NCBI RefSeq assembly: GCF_029407905.1
Contig: NC_073634.1
Coordinates: 23,635,501 to 23,699,500, forward strand
Direction: 5' to 3'
Source: Bubalus kerabau
Lineage: Eukaryota > Chordata > Mammalia > Artiodactyla > Bovidae
DNA: 64,000 bases
Shown here: piece by piece, positions 23,562 to 35,948 of the stretch
How the letters are laid out: each line of letters opens with the position of its first letter
How positions within the stretch are numbered: position 1 is the stretch's first letter
Notes under the pieces: model-generated
The model's input: the letters and a program-made list of their open reading frames with translations, nothing else
Databases searched by the model: none
Told to the model about the DNA's origin: nothing
Made by a program: the position numbers and the translations under genes

Positions 23562-23711
23562 CATAAGAAGTTCCCTGAGGTTCTCTCTTTCTGTTTGTTT
23601 TGACCCTGCCACATGGTTTGCGGAATCTTAGTTCCTCAACCAGGGATTGAACCCAAGCCGTGGCAGTGAAAGCACTGAGCCCTAATGACTGGACCACCAG
23701 GGGATTCCCTG
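23562..23711 (-). mobile_element. tRNA-type ruminant SINE (CHR-like)
   Basis: Antisense copy ending in CTAATGACTGGACCACCAGG. The internal CAGGGATTGAACCCAAGCC is the reversed B box. Confidence 0.8.
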
Positions 23712-24486
23712 CAACCATTTTCAAACACACACAGGGGCAAGTAAGCCCTGAGAGCAGTCCCCACTAACGAAGGCCAGCCCTTCAAGGCAAACTACCTGAT
23801 CAGAGCTTTATCTAACCCTGGGAAAAGTCCAATTCATCAACTCCAGTTCCCTCTAGCCTTCCTGTTTCAAGTAAAGGGAGAAAAAAAATTTCTGAAGGTC
23901 ATAGCCCAGGGACTCAGGTCCACTTACAAAACTGAGATTTAATCATAAAATGATAAAGCTCTCCTCACGCACACATTACTACCACATCAATCAGTGGATT
24001 ACAACTGACACAGCGGGAAGACAGAGATTCTATTTAAGGAGTTCTTAGGGAAACCCAAGGACAATGGAAGGGGGACAGAATACTTAAGTCTCTGGGATCT
24101 AAAGCAGCAAACACTAACCACATCTCTGAGCTAGAACTAGATTAACATAAAACTTCACAGTAAAAGCTTAACTCTCAGTTCCTATTTTCTGATAGTTCAC
24201 GTCTGATAAGTACAAGCCATGTACTTTCCTCAAAAGTTGAGGAAAAACAGACTGATGAGACAAAGCAACCTTAAGAATCAAACTCAGGTATGATGCAGAT
24301 TTTGAAATACTAGACAGGAAATTTAAAGTAACTAAGATAAATATCACAAAAGCTCTAATTTTAAAAAGTGGAAACCGTGCAAAAACAAGTAATGTAAGCA
24401 GAGAGATGGAAACTCTAAGCTAGAATCCAAAGAAAATGCTAGATAGAAAAATACTACTATAGAAATAAAGAATACCTTTAATATAC

Positions 24487-24678
24487 CTGGGCTTTCCTTG
24501 TGGCTCAGCTGGTGAAGAATCCGCTTGCACTGTGGAGACCTGGGTTCAATCCCTGGGTTGGGAAGACCCGCTGGAGAAGGGAAAGGCTAACCACTCCAGT
24601 ATTCTGGCCTGGAAAATTCCATGGACTGTATAGTCTCTGGGGTCATAAAGAGTTGGACACGACTGAGCGACTTTCACT
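24487..24678 (+). mobile_element. Bov-tA SINE
   Basis: Complete copy from CTGGGCTTTCCTTGTGGCTC to the GACTGAGCGACTTTCAC end. TTTAATATAC flanks it at 24477-24486 and 24679-24688, a perfect 10-bp target-site duplication. Confidence 0.95.
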
Positions 24679-24847
24679 TTTAATATACTTATCCACAGAC
24701 TGGACACATCAACAAAAGAATCAGTGAACACAAAAATGTATCAACAGAAACTTCCCAAACTGAAATGCATAGACAAAAAAGGATAAGAATAACAGAAGAG
24801 ACTATTCAAGAACTGTGGGACAATTACAAAAAGGTATAAATAGGTAT

Positions 24848-25057
24848 GGCTTCCCTGGTGGCTCAGTGGTAAAGAATCTGCTTGCAAGCAGGAGATGTGG
24901 GTTCAATCCCTGGGTCGGGAAGGTATACTGGAGGAGGAGATAGCAACCCACTCCAGTATTCTTGCCTGGAAAAGCCTATGGACAGAGGAGCCTGGTGGGC
25001 TATAGTTATAGTCCATGGGGTCATAAAGAGTCGGACACGACTGAGTGACTAAACCAG
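24848..25057 (+). mobile_element. Bov-tA SINE
   Basis: Complete copy starting GGCTTCCCTGGTGGCTCAGT. TAAATAGGTAT flanks it at 24837-24847 and 25058-25068, a perfect 11-bp target-site duplication. Confidence 0.95.
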
Positions 25058-25123
25058 TAAATAGGTATAATGGGAATACCAGAAGGAGAAGGGGAAAAGG
25101 CATAAAAGAAACGTCAGAAGTCA

Positions 25124-25675
25124 TCAATTCAGTTCAGTCGCTCAGTCGTGTCTGACTCTGCCACCCCATGGACTGCAGCACACCAGGCTTCCCTACCTAT
25201 CACCAACTCCTGGAGCTTGCTCAAACTCATGTCCATCGAGTCAGTGATGCCATCCAATCATTTCACCCTGTGTCAGCCCCTTCTCCTGCTGCCTTCAATC
25301 TTTCCCAACATCAGGGTCTTTTCAAATGAGTCAGTTCTTCACATCAGATGGCCAAAGTACTGAAGTTTCAGCTTCAGCATCAGTCCTTCCAATGAATATT
25401 CAGGACTGATTTCCTTTAGGATGGACTGGTTGAATCTCCTTGCAGTCCAAGGGACTCTCAAGAATCTTCTCCAACACCACGGTTCAAAAGCATCAATTCT
25501 TCGGTGCTCAGCTTTCTTTATAGTCCAACAATCACATCCACACATGACTACTGGAAAAACCATAGCTTGACTAGATAGACCTTTGTCAGCAAAGTAGTAT
25601 CTCTGCTTTTTAATATGCTGTCTAGGTTGGTCATAACTTTTCTTCCAAGGAGCAAGTGTCTTTAATTTCATGGTA
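25124..25675 (-). mobile_element. BovB LINE 3' end
   Basis: Antisense BovB of about 550 bp, starting with CAGTTCAGTCGCTCAGTCGT. Minus-strand peptide remains include EHRRIDAFEPWCWRRFLRVP and LEGLMLKLKLQYFGHLM (25339-25671). Confidence 0.92.
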
Positions 25676-26936
25676 ATAATGGCTGAGAATTTTCTAAAAT
25701 TAATGACGAATACTAAAGAACAGATCTAAGACAATCAGATAACACCAAACAAGATAAATATCAAAAGATCTATACTAGGCTTATCACAGCCTAACTGCAA
25801 AATGACAAAGACTAAAAGGAAATCCCAAAAGAAAACAAAGACAAAAACACTTATATCTATAGTGATCAAGGAACGATAAGAATCACTTTGGACTTCTAGT
25901 CTGAAACCATACAAACAGGAAGAAAATGGAATGAAATATGTAAAGTGTTAAAAGAAAAAAGCCACCAACCTAAAATTCTGTATCCAGTAAAAGTTATCCT
26001 ACAAAAGTGAAGGAGAACTAAATTCTTCCTTAGATAAAAAATGAAGGATGTTGTCACCAGTACACCTGCCTTGCAAGAAATGTTAAAAGTTCTTCACAAA
26101 GAAAGAAAATAATACACGCTGGAAACTCAAACATATATATATATAAAAGAGTATCAGAGAAAGACAAGAAAATATTTTATTCTTCTCTTAATTCATTTAA
26201 TAGACAACAGCATATCCAAAGTTCTAATTGCGACAATGTATTAGGCGATTATGGTACATACGGAGGACTGGGAATAAGGTACCTGTACTACCCATAAAGT
26301 GGTATAGTAATATTCTAAAAGCAAACTTAGATCAGTTGTAAATGTATATTGCAAACTCCAGGCAATTAGATTTTTTTAATGTTTAAATAAATATAATAGA
26401 TACACTAAGAAAGAACAGAATGTGGAATCATATAAAATAGTCAATTAAAGCTAAAGAAGGCAGAAAAAGAGAATAAAAAAGAACCAAGTATAACAAGTAT
26501 CAATAATCACTTCAGACATGCATGACTGAAATAAACCAATTGAATGAAAGAAACTGTAACTGGATTAAAAATAAATCCAACTGTCTGCTGTCCACAAAAA
26601 AACCCAGTTTAAACATAAAGAAAAGGAATGGAGAAAGACATACAATGCTAACACTAATCAAATAAAAGCTAGAGTAGCTATACTAATTTCAGACAGAGCT
26701 GACTTAAGACAAGGAAATTATCATTATAAAGAGCGGTAATACATAATGATAAAAGGAGTCATTCATTTCTCCAGAAAAACTTGACACTCTTCAATGTGTA
26801 TGTGCTTAATAAGAAAGCATCAAAATATATGAGGCAAAAACTGAATTCCAAGGAGAAACAAGAAAATCCGCTATTACACTTGGAGACTTCAACACCCCTC
26901 AATCAGTAATTGATGGATCCAGAAGACAAACTATCA

Positions 26937-27245
26937 GTTCCCTGATAGTACAGTTGGTAAAGAATCCCCCTGCAATGCAGCAGACCCTGGTTCAATTCCT
27001 GGGTAGGGAAGACCCACTGGAGAAGGAATAGGCTACCCACTCCAGTATTCTTGGGCTTTCTTTGTGGCTCAGCTGATGAAGAATCCACCTGCCATGCGGG
27101 AGACCTGGGTTCGATGACTGGATTGGGAAGATCCCCTGGAGAAGGGAAAAGCTACTCACTCCAGTATTCTGGCCTGGAGAATTCCATGGACTATACAGTC
27201 CATGGTTGCAAAGAGTCGGGACATGACTGAGCGACTTTCACTTTC
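26937..27245 (+). mobile_element. Two Bov-tA SINEs joined head to tail
   Basis: A truncated copy (26937-27052) stops at CCAGTATTCTTG and is directly followed by GGCTTTCTTTGTGGCTCAGC, the head of a full copy (27053-27245). The arrangement suggests either insertion of one SINE into another or a joint of two copies. Confidence 0.9.
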
Positions 27246-28435
27246 AAGGATACAGCTGAACTAAACAGCACCAACATTAAAGCAGATCTAACTGACCTTA
27301 TAGAATCCTTCATCCAACAATGGAATACACATTCCTCTTAGTCTCATACAGAACATTCCCCAAAATAGAACCCTGGGCTTTAAAACACACCTTAAAATAA
27401 ACTTTAAAGAACAGATCATACAAAGCATGTTCTCAGACCACAAATGAATTAAATTAGTGACCAATATTGTAAACATAGCTGGAAAACCCCAAAATAGTAG
27501 AAGTTTACACAACACACTTCTAAATAACACATGGGTCAAAAAAATCCCAACAGAAATTTTTAAGTATTTTGAACTAAATGAAAATGAGAAAAACAACTTA
27601 TGAAAACATGTGAAATGCAGTGACAGCAATGATTAGAAAAGAATTTATAGAAACGGGTACACATATTAGGAAAGAGATCTAAAACCAAAACTAGAATAAT
27701 TCAACCTAAAGAAGCAGAATAAAATTAACAGCAGAAACCTTAATAACACTGAACACAAGAAAACAGGATATCAAGACAACAGGGAAAAAAAAAATCAAAC
27801 CAGAGCTGGTCCTTTAAAAGATCAATAAAATTGTTTTGAGAGAGAAAAGATAAATTTAAAATATCAGAAATCAGAGGAGTCAAAACTACTAATTTCATGG
27901 ACTTTAGAAAGATAACAAAAGAATATTAAGAACAATTCTATGCCCACAATTTTGATAACTGACTTGAAGTGGATTGATTATTTGTAAGACATAACCTAGC
28001 AAACTCACATGAGAAAAAATTACATCATCTGAATAGGTCTGTATCTACTAATGAAATTTAATCAACAATTAATAACCTTCAAAAAAAGAATGAACTAAAT
28101 TCAGACAGTTTCACTGCTAAGTTCTTCCAAACATTTAAAGAAGAAATGATACTAGTTCTCTCTAAACTTTCCCAGGACATAGAAGCAGAGGGAACACTTC
28201 CTAATTCATTCTATGAGGCCAATGCTATCTTAATATCAAAACCAAATGAAGACATTACAAAAAAAGAAAACTAAAGACCAATATATTTCAGGAATATAGA
28301 TGTAATAATACTCAACAAAATATTAGAAAATTGAATCCAACAATGTATAAAAAGAATTATACATCACAACTAAGTGGACTGTTCTAGGGATGCAAGGCTA
28401 ACTCAACATTCAAAAAATTAATATGATCCATTTCA

Positions 28436-29557
28436 TTGAAAAAGTGAGAGAATTCCAGAAAAATATCTATTTCTGCTGTACTGACTATGCCAAAGCCTCT
28501 GACTGTGTGGATTACAACAAACTGTGGAAAATTCTTAAAGAGATGGGAATACCAGACCACCTGACCTGCCACCTAAGAAATCTGTATACAGGTCAAGAAG
28601 CAACAGTTAGAACTAGACATGGAACAACAGATTGGTTCCGAATTGGGAAAGAATTACATCAAGGTTGTATATTGTCACCCTGCTTATTTAACTTATATGC
28701 AGAGTACATCATGAGAAATGCTGGACTGGATGAAGCACAAGCTGGAATCAAGACTGCCAGAAGAAATATCAGTAACCTCATATATGCAGATGACACCATC
28801 CTATGGCAGAAAGCGAAAATGAACTAAAGAGCCTCTTGATGAAAGTGAAAGAGGAGAGTGAAAAAGTTGGCTTAAAACTTAACATTCAAAAAACTAAGAT
28901 CATGGCATCTGGTCTCAATCCATGGCAAATAGATGGGGAAACAATGGAAACAGTGACAGACTTTATTTTGGGGGGCTCCAAAATCACTGCAGATGGTGAC
29001 TGCAGCCATGAAATTAAAAGATGTTTGCTCCTTGGAAGAAAAGTCATGACCAACCTAGACAACATATTAAAAAGCAGAGTCATTACTTTGACAACAAAGG
29101 TCTGTATAGTCAAAGCTATTGTTTTTCCAGTAGTCACGTATGGATGTGAGAGTTGGACTATAAAGAAAGCTGAGTGCCAAAGAATTGATGCTTTTGAACT
29201 GTGGTGTTGGAGAAGATTCTTGAGAGTCTCTCGGACTGCAAGGAGATCCAACCAGTCAATCCTAAAGGAAATCAGTCCTGAATATTCATTGGAAGGACTG
29301 ATGTTGAAGCTGAAGCTCCAATATTTTGGCCACCCGATGCAAATAACTGACTCATTTGCAAAGACCCTGATGTTGGGAAGGATTGAAGGCAGGAGAAGGG
29401 CCCGGCAGAAGATGAGACGGTTAATGACATCACCGACTCAATGGACATGAGTCTGAGTAGGCTGCAGGAGTTGGTAACGGATAGGGAAGCCCTCCGTGCT
29501 GCAGTCCATGGGGTCACAAACAGTCAGACACAACTGAGAGACTGAACTGATCAAATC
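28436..29557 (+). mobile_element. BovB LINE fragment with reverse-transcriptase remains
   Basis: 5'-truncated BovB of about 1.1 kb. The first open frame (28423-28827) has MGIPDHLTCHLRNLYTGQEA, GCILSPCLFNLYAEYIMRNA and the catalytic YADD box (about 28784). The frame shifts just after YADD and continues in 28803-29450 with KVGLKLNIQKTKIMASG and EGLMLKLKLQYFG. It ends with ACTGAGAGACTGAACTGA. BovB is an RTE-clade LINE known for horizontal transfer between squamates and ruminants. Not active because it is truncated and frameshifted. Confidence 0.93.
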
Positions 29558-29903
29558 AACAGACTAAAGAAAAACCATATGATCATATGAATGATGCAGA
29601 AAAGGCATCTGACAAAATCCAACGTCCATTCATGATTTTAAAAGCAAATACTGTCTTAGCACACTAGAAAGAGAGAACTTCCTGAACCTAACAATATCTC
29701 CAAAAAAATTCTACAGCTAACATCATACACAGTGGTGAAAACCTAGGTGTTTCTCCCTAAAGGTTAGGAAAGGGATAAGAAGACATGTTCTTATCACCTG
29801 TATTGTACTGGAGATTCTAGCCAGCACAATCAGCCAAGAAAAAGAGCTAAGAGGTACTCAGATTGGAAGGGAAAAAGGAAAACTATATTTACAGATGACA
29901 TGG

Positions 29904-29910
<7 letters not shown>

Positions 29911-29935
<25 letters not shown>
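29911..29935 (+). repeat. (TA)n microsatellite
   Basis: About 25 bp of alternating T and A directly at the 5' junction of the BovB copy that follows. Confidence 0.9.
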
Positions 29936-29939
<4 letters not shown>

Positions 29940-31027
29940 CTGCTTTATTGACTATGCCAAAGCCTTTGACTGTGTGGATCACAATAAACTGTGGAAAATT
30001 CTGAAAGAGATGGGTATACCAGACCACCTGATCTGCCTCTTGAGAAATTTGTATGCAGGTCAGGAAGCAACAGTTAGAACTGGACATGGAACAACAGACT
30101 GGTTCCAAATAGGAAAAGGAGTTTGTCAAGGCTGTATATTGTCACCCTGCTTATTTAACTTATATGCAGAGTACATCATGAGAAACGCTGGACTGGAAGA
30201 AACACAAGCTGGAATCAAGATTGCCGGGAGAAATATCAATAACCTCAGATATGCAGATGACACCACCCTTATGGCAGAAAGTGAAGAGGAACTCAAAAGC
30301 CTCTTGATGAAAGTGAAAGTGGAGAGTGAAAAAGTTGGCTTAAAGCTCAACATTCAGAAAACGAAGATCATGGCATCCAGTCCCACCACTTCATGGGAAA
30401 TAGATGGGGAAATAGTGGAAACAGTGTCAGACTTTATTTTTCTGGGCTCCAAAATCACTACAGATGGTGACTGCAGCCATGAAATTAAAAGACGCTTACT
30501 CCTTGGAAGGAAAGTTATGACCAACCTAGATAGCATATTCAAAAGCAGAGACATTACTTTGCCAACAAAGGTTCGTCTAGTCAAGGCTATGGTTTTTCCT
30601 GTGGTCATGTATGGATGTGAGAGTTGGACTGTGAAGAAGGCTGAGCGCCGAAGAATTGATGCTTTTGAACTGTGATGTTGGAGAAGACTCTTGAGAGTCC
30701 CCTGGACTGCAAGGAGATCCAAGCAGTGCATTCTGAAGGAGATCAGCCCTGGGATTTCTTTGGAAGGAATGATGCTAAAGCTGAAACTCCAGTACTTTGG
30801 CCACCTCATGAGAAGAGTTGACTCATTGGAAAAGACTCTGATGCTGGGAGGGATTGGGGGCAGGAGGTGAAGGGGACGACAGAGGATGAGATGGCTGGAT
30901 GGCATCACTGACTCGATGGACCTGAGTCTGAGTGAACTCCGGGAGTTGGTGATGGACAGGGAGGCCTGGCGTGCTGCGATTCATGGGGTCGCAAAGAGTC
31001 GGACACGACTGAGCGACTGATCTGATA
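29936..31027 (+). mobile_element. BovB LINE fragment, longest intact RT stretch in window
   Basis: 5'-truncated BovB. One frame (29974-30675) stays open for 233 codons: MDHNKLWKILKEMGIPDHLI, GCILSPCLFNLYAEYIMRNA, YADDTTLMAES (catalytic YADD at about 30250) and KVGLKLNIQKTKIMASSPT. It closes at a TGA where other copies have TGG in the ELWCWRR motif. The 3' end has GTCGGACACGACTGAGCGAC and a TGATCTGA tail. It lies inside the ancient L1. Confidence 0.94.
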
Positions 31028-32999
31028 GAGAGAAAACATTTAAAAAGTCCACTAAAAAGCTATTGGAATGAATAAATGAGTTAAACAAGATTTCAGGATA
31101 AAAGATCAATATAAAAATATCAATTGTATACTTAACAACGAACAACCTGAAAATGAAATTAAGAAAACAATTCTATTTATATCATCATCAAATCAGGAGT
31201 AAATTTAACAAAAGTATAAAAAATACAAACTACAAAACATTCTTCCCCCCCCCAAGCTGGATTTATTTATTTAAAGACGACCCACATAAATGGAAAAAAA
31301 ATGCCATGTTCAAAGATCAAAGTGCTTAATATTCAGACAACATTACCCAAACTGATCTTTTAGATTCAATACAATCACCAACAGAATCCCAACTAACCTC
31401 CCATAGAATCAGAGAGACAGAAAATAAGATTATAGTTCCTTAGGGAGAGAGGCTGGGAGAAGAGGTTATAGGGGATAGGTGGGTTAACAGCTTAAAAGGT
31501 ACAGAGCTTCATATTTTTCATTCTGAGGTGGTAAAAATGTTCTAAAACTTATTGTGATGATGATTATACAACTGTGAATATACTAAAATCATGGGACTGT
31601 ATACCACAGGTTTCAAGTAGATGAAATTATATATTATATGTGAATCATACCTCAATAAAGCTGTTAAAAGGAAAACAAAGTATCAAATACACTTAGTACA
31701 TGAACTTAACAAGACTCCCAGCCATACAAAACCCACCCTATAACACTACAGAAGTCTAAGAGGAAAAAGAATGATCCACTGGCAGTTCTGTTAAATGTCC
31801 ATATACTACTGCAATGTGGCATAAATTCTGTTATTTTAACTTGCTTCTTGACAAAATTATTACAGTGAACATACTCTAAAGCATCTATAGAAAATACATC
31901 CTATTAACTATAAAAAGAAACGTTGCAAGGAAAAAAAAATGTTTTAAAGAGAAAAAAGAAATCTTGAACTAGAACTCATGAGTCAAACATCAAAATTGTC
32001 CCAGGGGGAGTAGGGGAATGAAGCAGGGAGTTATTAATTACTTAAAAATTTCTTTCTCCTCCAAAAAAAGTTAGTATTAAAGAACCTGAATTCTATAAAA
32101 CTGTTTTAACTCCCCAACTGTTTTAAAGCTGGTGTTTGAGTAATTAGTGCTTATGTATAACAGTATTATTACTTGAGATCTTCTTCAAAAAATGACCTCA
32201 TAAAGTCAATTATTTTAGAGAAAGTAAACTTTCACTTGCAAGAACAAATACTCTGGAGTAGGAAAAGGTCTACTGGAAAAAATAATTAATGCTCTCTCAA
32301 GTACAAAACTGAAATAAGTGATAACATAGGTATAATACTTTTGATATCACAAAACAGGCAGTACATACATTTGGGGCTTAAAGCTAGAAAGGTATTTCAA
32401 AGGCTACAGATGACAAAACATTTTCAGGGAACAAGTACAGAAATGCAACCAAGAAAGGCCCTCCTAAAACACGGCAATAAGGACTTTGAACAACGTACTG
32501 TAGCCTCCTCCACGTCATCTGTTTCTGATTCCTCTGGCTTTGGCAACATTTGGTGAAGCCTTCTAAGTGAAATTACACTAATTTTAAATCTGCATATGAA
32601 AGAACAGAAATATACAATTCAGAAATCAAGGGGGGAAAATCTAATATGCTAACAGAAAGAAAGTAGTCAATAGTCCACATAACCTCTATACCCAACTCTT
32701 TAGCATATTTTCAGCAGACAAAAGAAGACCACCGATTTTTATTTTTCCTTACCGAATCTTAAAACTCTGACCAAGTTCTGCCTGCTTCTTACATAAGCAA
32801 AAATAGTAACAATATCAAATTTTCAATTTCACCAGTTTGTTACATAAGTTATATTCAGTGTATCACTTGGAATAGGTGAAATATTCAAAAGCAAATTCAG
32901 TTAAGGCAATAATTAAATGAATAAGCTAAACTTCTACATCAAATCTGGCAATTTTATGAGCATATGAACCCAAACAAAGTGATGCCTTAAAATTTTAAA

Positions 33000-34975
33000 A
33001 ATGCACATCTATCAGAATGGCTAAATGACAGTATTGTTTTATAAAATGTAAAGGAACTGTAAGTCTTTACACATAGCTGATGGGAGTACAAAACTGGTAA
33101 ACCCACTACTGAGAAAATTTTGATCCTAACATTCCTACTCCTGGGTATAAACTCAACAGAAATAAGTGCTTACGTCACCAAGACTTTTATAAGAACATTC
33201 ATTATAGCTTGATCTATAACAAACAAAAATTACAAACAACCCATAAGACTGTCAATTCAAATTCAGATCAGTTCAGTCGCTCAGTCATGTCTGACTCTTT
33301 GCAACCCCATGGACTGCAGCACGCCAGGACTCTCTGTCCATCATCAACTCCCGGAGTTTACCCAAACTCATGTCCATAGAGTTGGTGATGCCATCCAACC
33401 ATTTTAAACTCTGTCATCCCCTTTCCTCCCGCCCCAAATCCTTCCCAACATCAGGGTCTTTTCAAACGAGTCAGCTGTTTGCATCAGGTGGCCAAAATAT
33501 TGGAGCTTCAGCTTCAACATCAGTCCTTCCAATGAACACTCAGGACTGATCTCCTTTAGGACGGACTGGTTGGATCTCCTTGCAGTCCAAGGCACTCTCA
33601 AGAATCTTCTCCAACACCACAGTTCAAAAGCATCAATTCTTGGGCACTCAGCTTTATAGTCCAACTCTCACATACATACGTGATTACTGGGAAAACCTTA
33701 GCCTTGACTAGATGGACCTTTGTTAACAAAGTAATGTCTCTGCTTTTTAATATATTGTCTAGGTTGGTCATAACTTTCCTTCCAAGGAGTAAGCGTCTTT
33801 TAACTTCATGGCTGCAGTCACCATCTGCAGTGATTTTGGAGCCCCCCAAAATTAAAGTCTGACACTGTTTCCATTGTTTCCCCATCTATTTGCCATGAAG
33901 TGATGGAACCAGATGCCATGATCTTAAGTTTTCTGAATGTTGAGTTTCAAGCCAACTTTTTCACTCTCCTCTTTCACTTTCATCAAGAGGCTCTTTAGTT
34001 CTTCAATTTCTGCCATAAGAGAGGTGTCATCTGCATATCTGAGGTTATTGATACTTCTCCCAGTAATCTTGATTCCCAGCTTGTGCTTCATCCAGCCCAG
34101 TGTTTCTCATGATGTACTCTGCATGTAAGTTAAATAAGCAGGGTGACAATATACAGCCTTGACGTACTCCTTTCCTGATTCGGAACCAGTCTGTTGTTTC
34201 ATATCCAGTTCTAACTCTTGGTTCCTGATCTGCATATAGATTACTCCAGAGGCAGCTCAGGTGGTCTGGTATTCCCACCTCTTTCAGAATTTTCCACAGT
34301 TTATTGTGATTCACATAGGCAAAGGCTTTGGCATAGTCAATAAAGCAGAAACAGATGTTTTTCTGGAACTCTCTTGCTTTTTCCATGATCCAGTGGATGT
34401 TGGCAATTTGATCTCTGGTTCCTGTGCCTTTTTTAAAACCAGCTTGAACATCTGGAAGTTCACGGTTCACGTATTGCTGAAGCCTGGCCTGGAGAATTTT
34501 GAGCATTACTTTACTAGAGTGTGAGATGAGTGCAATTGTGCAGCTGTTTGAGCATTCTTCGGCATTGCCTTTCTTTGGGACTGGAATGAAAACTGACCTT
34601 TTCCAGGCCTATGGTATCTTCATCCAATGAAATACTACTCAGCAATTAAAAAAACAATTACTGATACATGCAACATGACTCTCTTAGACTTAATATTAAG
34701 TGAAAGAAACCAGACATGAGTGCACACTTAATATTTATATGAAATTCAAAAGTAGACAAAACTGATCGATGGCAATTTAAGTCAGAACAGCAGTGGCTCC
34801 TGAGAGCTGGAGATAGTAGTAACTAGGAGAAAGAACAAGAGAGCCTTCTGGAGTGCTGAAAATGCTGTTTTTCTTTATCTGAGAGGCAGTGGTCACAAAA
34901 GTGTAACTCAATGAAAATTCACTGGCTGTACTAAGGCTTACATACTTTGCTATATTTTACACCACAAAATAATAA
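33000..34975 (+). mobile_element. L1 3'-region fragment split by BovB
   Basis: L1 text (CTACTCCTGGGTATAAACTC and AGAACATTCATTATAGCTTG) runs to about 33260. After the BovB insert it resumes with ATGAAATACTACTCAGCAAT (34626) and GTGAAAGAAACCAGACATGA, ending with TATATTTTACACCACAAAAT. Confidence 0.78.
33264..34618 (-). mobile_element. BovB LINE, longest copy in window (about 1.35 kb)
   Basis: Antisense, with its 3' end at 33264 (CAGTTCAGTCGCTCAGTCAT). Minus-strand frames keep the RT core: ELPDVQAGFKKGTGTRDQIA, REFQKNICFCFIDYAKAF and GCILSPCLFNLHAEYIMRNT (34045-34506). A frame change follows, with later parts at 33598-33885 and 33404-33664. No full ORF survives. Confidence 0.93.
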
Positions 34976-35522
34976 TAAAAGTGACCCTAGGAAGAAACTT
35001 ATAAAAGCATTATTCTTCCTCTAAATACATTTCTTTCTTAGAAAGCACAAGAAACCAAGTTTTTTTTAATAGATTAACATTTCCAAGTCTTAATCTCAGA
35101 TATTACTATTACTAGCCTTATAGAAAAAAGTGAAACCAAGTTCAACATCCCATATACTGATCCTGATATAGTTGTGCTTTTGGCAAATTATATGTAGCAG
35201 CACATATAATCCTTAAAGATAGTTCCTACTCTTGATCTCTGGAAGAAGTTCTGGGAGCAGCTCTTAAAATGGAAAATAATAAAAACTATAGATAACTCCC
35301 CTTAAAGTGCCACTAGCAATTATGATATAAACAGAGTCAAAACTCTTACTTATTAAGCAAAGATACCAGTGGGCAGCAAGAAAAGTTATCAGGCATGTAC
35401 TCCTGTCAGTCTCTTTCAATTTCTCAAGTAAACAATGAAAAGTAAACAATTACAAAAGAACAATTGAGGATAAGTATATAAGTGGACCAAACATCATTTT
35501 ACATAATAGTTTTTAGAATAAA

Positions 35523-35635
35523 GGCTTTGGCATCAAATTGCCTGGCTTGGAATCCCAGCTGTGCCACTTACTCTGAGTTTCATTCTTCAACTCCAAGCTG
35601 AAATACTAATACAACTCCATAGTGTTACTGTGAAT
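35523..35635 (+). repeat. MIR-like ancient SINE remnant
   Basis: CTTGGAATCCCAGCTGTGCC followed by ACTTACTCTGAGTTTCATTC resembles the core of MIR. The same sequence recurs inverted in the right palindrome arm (about 35950-36066). Confidence 0.6.
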
Positions 35636-35716
35636 ACTGCTCCCGCTGCTGCTAAGTCACTTCAGTCGTGTCCGACTGTGCGACCCCATAGACGGCAGCC
35701 CACCAGGCTCCTCTGG

Positions 35717-35948
35717 AGAATCCCAGGACAGAGGAGCCTGGTGGGCTGCCGTCTATGGGGTCGCACAGAGTCGGACACGACTGAGTGACTTCATTTTCAC
35801 TTTTCACTTTCATGCATTGGAGAAGGAAATAGCAACCCACTCCAGTGTTTTTGCCTGGAGAATCCCAGAGACAGAGGAGCCTGGTGGGCTGCCGTCTATG
35901 GGGTCGCATAGAGTCGGACACGACTGAAGTGACTTAGCAGCAGCGGTA
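35717..35948 (+). mobile_element. Bov-A2 SINE, 5'-truncated
   Basis: Starts mid-monomer at GAGAATCCCAGGACAGAGGA. It contains a second monomer (AGAAGGAAATAGCAACCCAC) and ends GACTTAGCAGCAGCGGTAGC. Its left side is fused to an inverted copy of its own 3' half. Confidence 0.9.

Larger units (their letters stand above)
24100..31680 (+). mobile_element. Ancient L1, near full length but interrupted at least six times
   Basis: L1 text runs in the same direction and order throughout. ORF1-like sequence lies at 24240-25120 (e.g. TTCAAGAACTGTGGGACAAT). Endonuclease-like residues GDFNTP lie at about 26886. Reverse-transcriptase parts include EGTLPNSFYEANAILISKP at about 28185-28245 and a segment around 29600. 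The 3' end is at about 31420-31680 (CCTCAATAAAGCTGTTAAAA). Insertions split it at 24487, 24848, 25124, 26937, 28436 and 29936. Many stops and frameshifts; not functional. The 5' boundary is approximate. Confidence 0.75.

Noticed and set aside
26937..27120. tRNA-like sequences with A and B boxes (here and in other Bov-tA heads)
   Set aside because: They are tRNA-derived SINE heads, not folded functional tRNA genes.
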